Origin: Sphingobacterium sp. UBA5670
GTDB taxonomy: Bacteria; Bacteroidota; Bacteroidia; Sphingobacteriales; Sphingobacteriaceae
Assembly: GCF_002420705.1 (NCBI RefSeq)
Contig: NZ_DIIM01000019.1
Span: 85,069-149,068, forward strand
Reading direction: 5' to 3'
DNA: 64,000 bases
A program made the position numbers and the translations under genes. Of the stretch, positions 61,842 through 64,000 are shown one piece after another. The notes under the pieces were generated by a model. It did no database searches. It was not told the DNA's origin and was given only the letters and a program-made list of their open reading frames with translations. The stretch's first letter is position 1. Every line of letters starts with the position of its first letter.

Positions 61842-62055
61842 TGATTCAAAACTAGCCAAAATTTCCATCAAAAAAGAAATTTTGAAGTACAGTGAAAGGA
61901 GTTGCTTTCCGTAACTGCGACAATTTAAACGGAGTGATGAAAGATGTCAATAGCCGGTACATCGTGAATAATGGGATTTAGATCGCAAAGCCTATGCGAG
62001 ATAATAACCATTTCAGGTTCCAGCTGAACAGCGGGTAAATTGGGTTTAACGAAAT

Positions 62056-62081
62056 AAGGCCTAATCGCTAGACTAGGCCTT
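62056..62081. terminator. Stem-loop overlapping the end of the small orphan gene
   Basis: AAGGCCTA and TAGGCCTT pair perfectly over a 10-nt loop. A T-rich run follows on the + strand, while the minus side is weakly T-rich. The 200 bp between nth and this point hold no gene I would support. Confidence 0.45.
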
Positions 62082-62270
62082 TCTTTTTTCCATTTGTTTG
62101 GAATATGCCAAGATATTCTCAATACTTCTTTTGCTTGGATTAAGCAACATTTTTGGTAATTGAAGTTTCAATTCATTTTCTATGTCCTCGTCTGTCATTA
62201 CCTTTTCGTTTTGGGTTAGCAAATTTTGAACTTCATTTTCTGATTGGGTAAAGTTTTCTACCATAAGCAT
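62073..62270 (-). CDS. Small helical protein of unknown function
   Basis: 65 aa (63 aa from the second ATG at 62264). It is highly charged and helical: FTQSENEVQNLLTQNEKVMT then DIENELKLQLPKMLLNPSKR. No domain recognised. The amino-acid make-up is protein-like and no longer frame competes, so I consider it a likely real gene. It is between nth and the subtilisin-like gene, all on the minus strand. Confidence 0.6.
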   Translation of the reverse strand: MLMVENFTQSENEVQNLLTQNEKVMTDEDIENELKLQLPKMLLNPSKRSIENILAYSKQMEKRKA

Positions 62271-62344
62271 CCTGTGTTTTGTCTCTGTAAGTTAATTAAT
62301 TAAACGGACAAAAGATAGTTTTGGTATAAAAAACGAGAAAATAT

Positions 62345-63970
62345 TTATTTTTTCTTTTTGTTGGTATATTCTTCTGCTTTTATGATGGCATTATAAGCAT
62401 TGACAATCCCCCCGGTGACAGAAATGTCTGCTAACCGTACGGTTTTTGTGCTATCTTCACCGATTTTCACCTGCACAAGCTGATCTGGCTTTTCCACCGA
62501 TTCCATAATAATCTGTTTGGTTTCAACAGCACTTAAATTTGGATAATAGGAACGGATCATTGCAGCTAGACCAGCAACAACAGGTGCGGCCATACTTGTG
62601 CCTTGTTCTTCTTTGTACTTGGAGTCCGGTACTGTGGAGTTGATATGGACGCCAGGAGCGAAAACATCAACCGTTTTTTTGCCATAATTGGAAAAATCGG
62701 CCAGCAGCTCATTGTCCAGATGAAGGCCCGTTGCGCCTACCGTGATCCAGGCCTGAGCAACCCCAGTCGTATCACCCTTTGCGTCCGTATAATATTTCAT
62801 CGGAAAATTAGGCTCTATATCGTTATCTTCACTGTCATTTCCTGCAGCATGGATCATCAATACATCTTTTGATTCCGCATATTTGATCGCATCATCTACC
62901 GTTTGTTTGTTATAGGCATAACCTTTTCCAAAGCTCATGTTAAGCACTTTGGCTCCGTTGTCAGCGGCATAACGAATTGCATTTGCCACATCCTTATCGC
63001 GCTCATCACCATCAGGGACGAGTCTAACGGTAAGTATCTTAACACTGTCTGCCACACCATTGATACCTATATTATTATTGCGTTTTGCACCTATAATTCC
63101 GGCTACATGGCTACCATGCAAAGCATCCGGACCCTTTACATCAGCATTGCCATAGTGCCGCTCTGAAGCATCCTCGTAGTTGTCTCCAACGATAGGACGT
63201 GAATCGTAGTCTTTATTTAGATGATAGTCAACTTGGTTGTTGAAATATTTCGCACCTTCGGTAATATCATTGAAAAATTTAATAAAGCCACCGTTTTGGA
63301 TCTCATCCTTTGCGTAGCCAAGTGCAATGCGTTGTGTGTTTGTCGTAGCTTTGAAATTGTCTATATCTTCTTGGGTGATGTCTTCGGGTTTCTTGCCGAT
63401 TTCACGAACGACAGCATCTATATTGCGCTTGAGCGCATCATAGGAAAACTGTCCCATCTTAGCTTCTTCCAGTTTGTTTTTATATTCAATGACCATCTTT
63501 TGATAGCTAGTGAACGCTTTCCGGGCTTTTTCGTTGAGCTCAGTAGCAGGGGTAATATTTGCAAACTTTTTGTCCAATATCCGAAGCTGCCGCGTCAGTT
63601 CCAGGTTGTCGAACTGTACGTCCTTGCCGTTAGCGTTTCCAATAAAATTCCAGCCGTATTTATCATTGATATAGCCATTACCATCATTATCTATACCATT
63701 TGCAAGACTATCTTTCGCATTGATCCAGACGACGTCTTTTAGGTCCTCGTGATAAACATCAACGCCACCATCCAATACTCCCACAATGACAGGAGTGGAT
63801 TTTCTGCCTTTCAATAAAGTCTTATATGTTTTTTCCGTGCTGATGCCCATTACCCCATCCGTTTTATAATCCAAGTTAAACCAGTTTGCCGGAATGGTAT
63901 CGGATTGCGCGAAAGAGATAAGCGGCAATGAGCCCAAAGCGATTAGATATAGTGATTTCTTTAAATTCAT
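62345..63970 (-). CDS. Subtilisin-like S8 serine protease with large insertion
   Basis: 541 aa from the ATG at 63970, where a clean signal peptide (MNLKKSLYLIALGSLPLISF) begins; an ATG at 63988 adds six residues. The catalytic triad is Asp67 in VLDGGVD, His285 in HGSHVAG and Ser in GTSMAAP, with the oxyanion Asn in HAAGND. About 218 residues separate Asp and His, against about 32 in subtilisin, owing to a helical, charged insertion (about 115-270). An exported protease of a Bacteroidota-specific S8 subgroup; no C-terminal sorting domain is seen. Confidence 0.93.
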   Translation of the reverse strand: MNLKKSLYLIALGSLPLISFAQSDTIPANWFNLDYKTDGVMGISTEKTYKTLLKGRKSTPVIVGVLDGGVDVYHEDLKDVVWINAKDSLANGIDNDGNGYINDKYGWNFIGNANGKDVQFDNLELTRQLRILDKKFANITPATELNEKARKAFTSYQKMVIEYKNKLEEAKMGQFSYDALKRNIDAVVREIGKKPEDITQEDIDNFKATTNTQRIALGYAKDEIQNGGFIKFFNDITEGAKYFNNQVDYHLNKDYDSRPIVGDNYEDASERHYGNADVKGPDALHGSHVAGIIGAKRNNNIGINGVADSVKILTVRLVPDGDERDKDVANAIRYAADNGAKVLNMSFGKGYAYNKQTVDDAIKYAESKDVLMIHAAGNDSEDNDIEPNFPMKYYTDAKGDTTGVAQAWITVGATGLHLDNELLADFSNYGKKTVDVFAPGVHINSTVPDSKYKEEQGTSMAAPVVAGLAAMIRSYYPNLSAVETKQIIMESVEKPDQLVQVKIGEDSTKTVRLADISVTGGIVNAYNAIIKAEEYTNKKKK

Positions 63971-64000
63971 ATGTAAATAGTTATTCACTTGTGTTTATTT

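Noticed and set aside
61925..62122. 65-codon minus-strand frame between nth and the small orphan gene
   Set aside because: Overlaps the more protein-like small gene and has no recognisable features or start context.
63221..63742. 173-codon open frame on the plus strand inside the S8 protease gene
   Set aside because: Antisense to a gene with an intact catalytic triad; hydrophobic composition is what reversed codons of a charged helical insertion would give.
1..64000. tRNA, rRNA, insertion sequence or prophage genes
   Set aside because: No cloverleaf, rRNA-like segment, transposase, integrase or phage structural gene was recognised; small RNAs cannot be excluded by eye.

Overview
The window looks like chromosome from a member of the Bacteroidota, most likely Sphingobacteriaceae (Sphingobacterium-like). 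Reasons: a SusC/SusD polysaccharide utilisation locus, AT-rich DNA with almost no Shine-Dalgarno sites, promoters of the TTTG-N19-TAnnTTTG type, a DUF6266 protein, an arginine cluster built on the acetyl/succinyl-ornithine carbamoyltransferase, a three-gene B-type succinate dehydrogenase, and Bacteroidota-style signal peptides. The genus is inferred; no 16S rRNA is present.

Layout. (1) 1-8079: the 3' part of a polysaccharide utilisation locus, with the end of SusC, SusD, a DUF2264 protein, a GH88 unsaturated-uronyl hydrolase, a GH43-like beta-propeller protein and a three-domain alginate-lyase-type polysaccharide lyase. Together they suggest cleavage of a uronic-acid polysaccharide by a lyase, then removal of the unsaturated uronate by GH88. 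A decayed second copy of the GH88 3' end lies just after the lyase gene. (2) 8205-10802: a striking cluster of G-rich inverted repeats, a DUF6266 gene, a WYL regulator and a DinB-like protein. (3) 11024-26215: the S10/spc/alpha ribosomal cluster from rplC to rplQ, including secY, map, infA, rpmJ and rpoA. It starts at rplC with its own consensus promoter, has no rpsJ in front, and carries hairpins and likely internal promoters in several gaps.

(4) 26321-31825: arginine genes argD, argF', argB, proC and argE, then a convergent Lrp/AsnC regulator sharing a perfect 20-bp terminator stem. (5) 32210-44884: mixed envelope and housekeeping genes, namely a kinase-like orphan protein, ruvC, two flippase-like membrane proteins, a QxxRW glycosyltransferase, plsC, a DUF2089/membrane/hydrolase operon, an SDR oxidoreductase, a lipocalin-like lipoprotein, gmd and a coiled-coil membrane protein. 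(6) 45086-52552: a very large NtrY-like histidine kinase and sdhCAB. (7) 52724-63970: an outer-membrane barrel protein, small stress and RNA genes (CsbD-like, csaA, tadA), sodA, msrA, P5C dehydrogenase, a Tat-type metallophosphoesterase with an exported EEP-family protein, recA, nth, a small orphan gene and a subtilisin-like protease.

Most of the window is ordinary core genome. The parts that most merit a second look are the palindromic repeat cluster ahead of the DUF6266 gene, the GH88 remnant, the kinase-like protein at 32210-33256, and the internal promoters and structured leaders of the ribosomal cluster. I saw no rRNA, tRNA, CRISPR array, insertion sequence or prophage. All function calls come from reading motifs by eye and from memory of the families; no database search was run.
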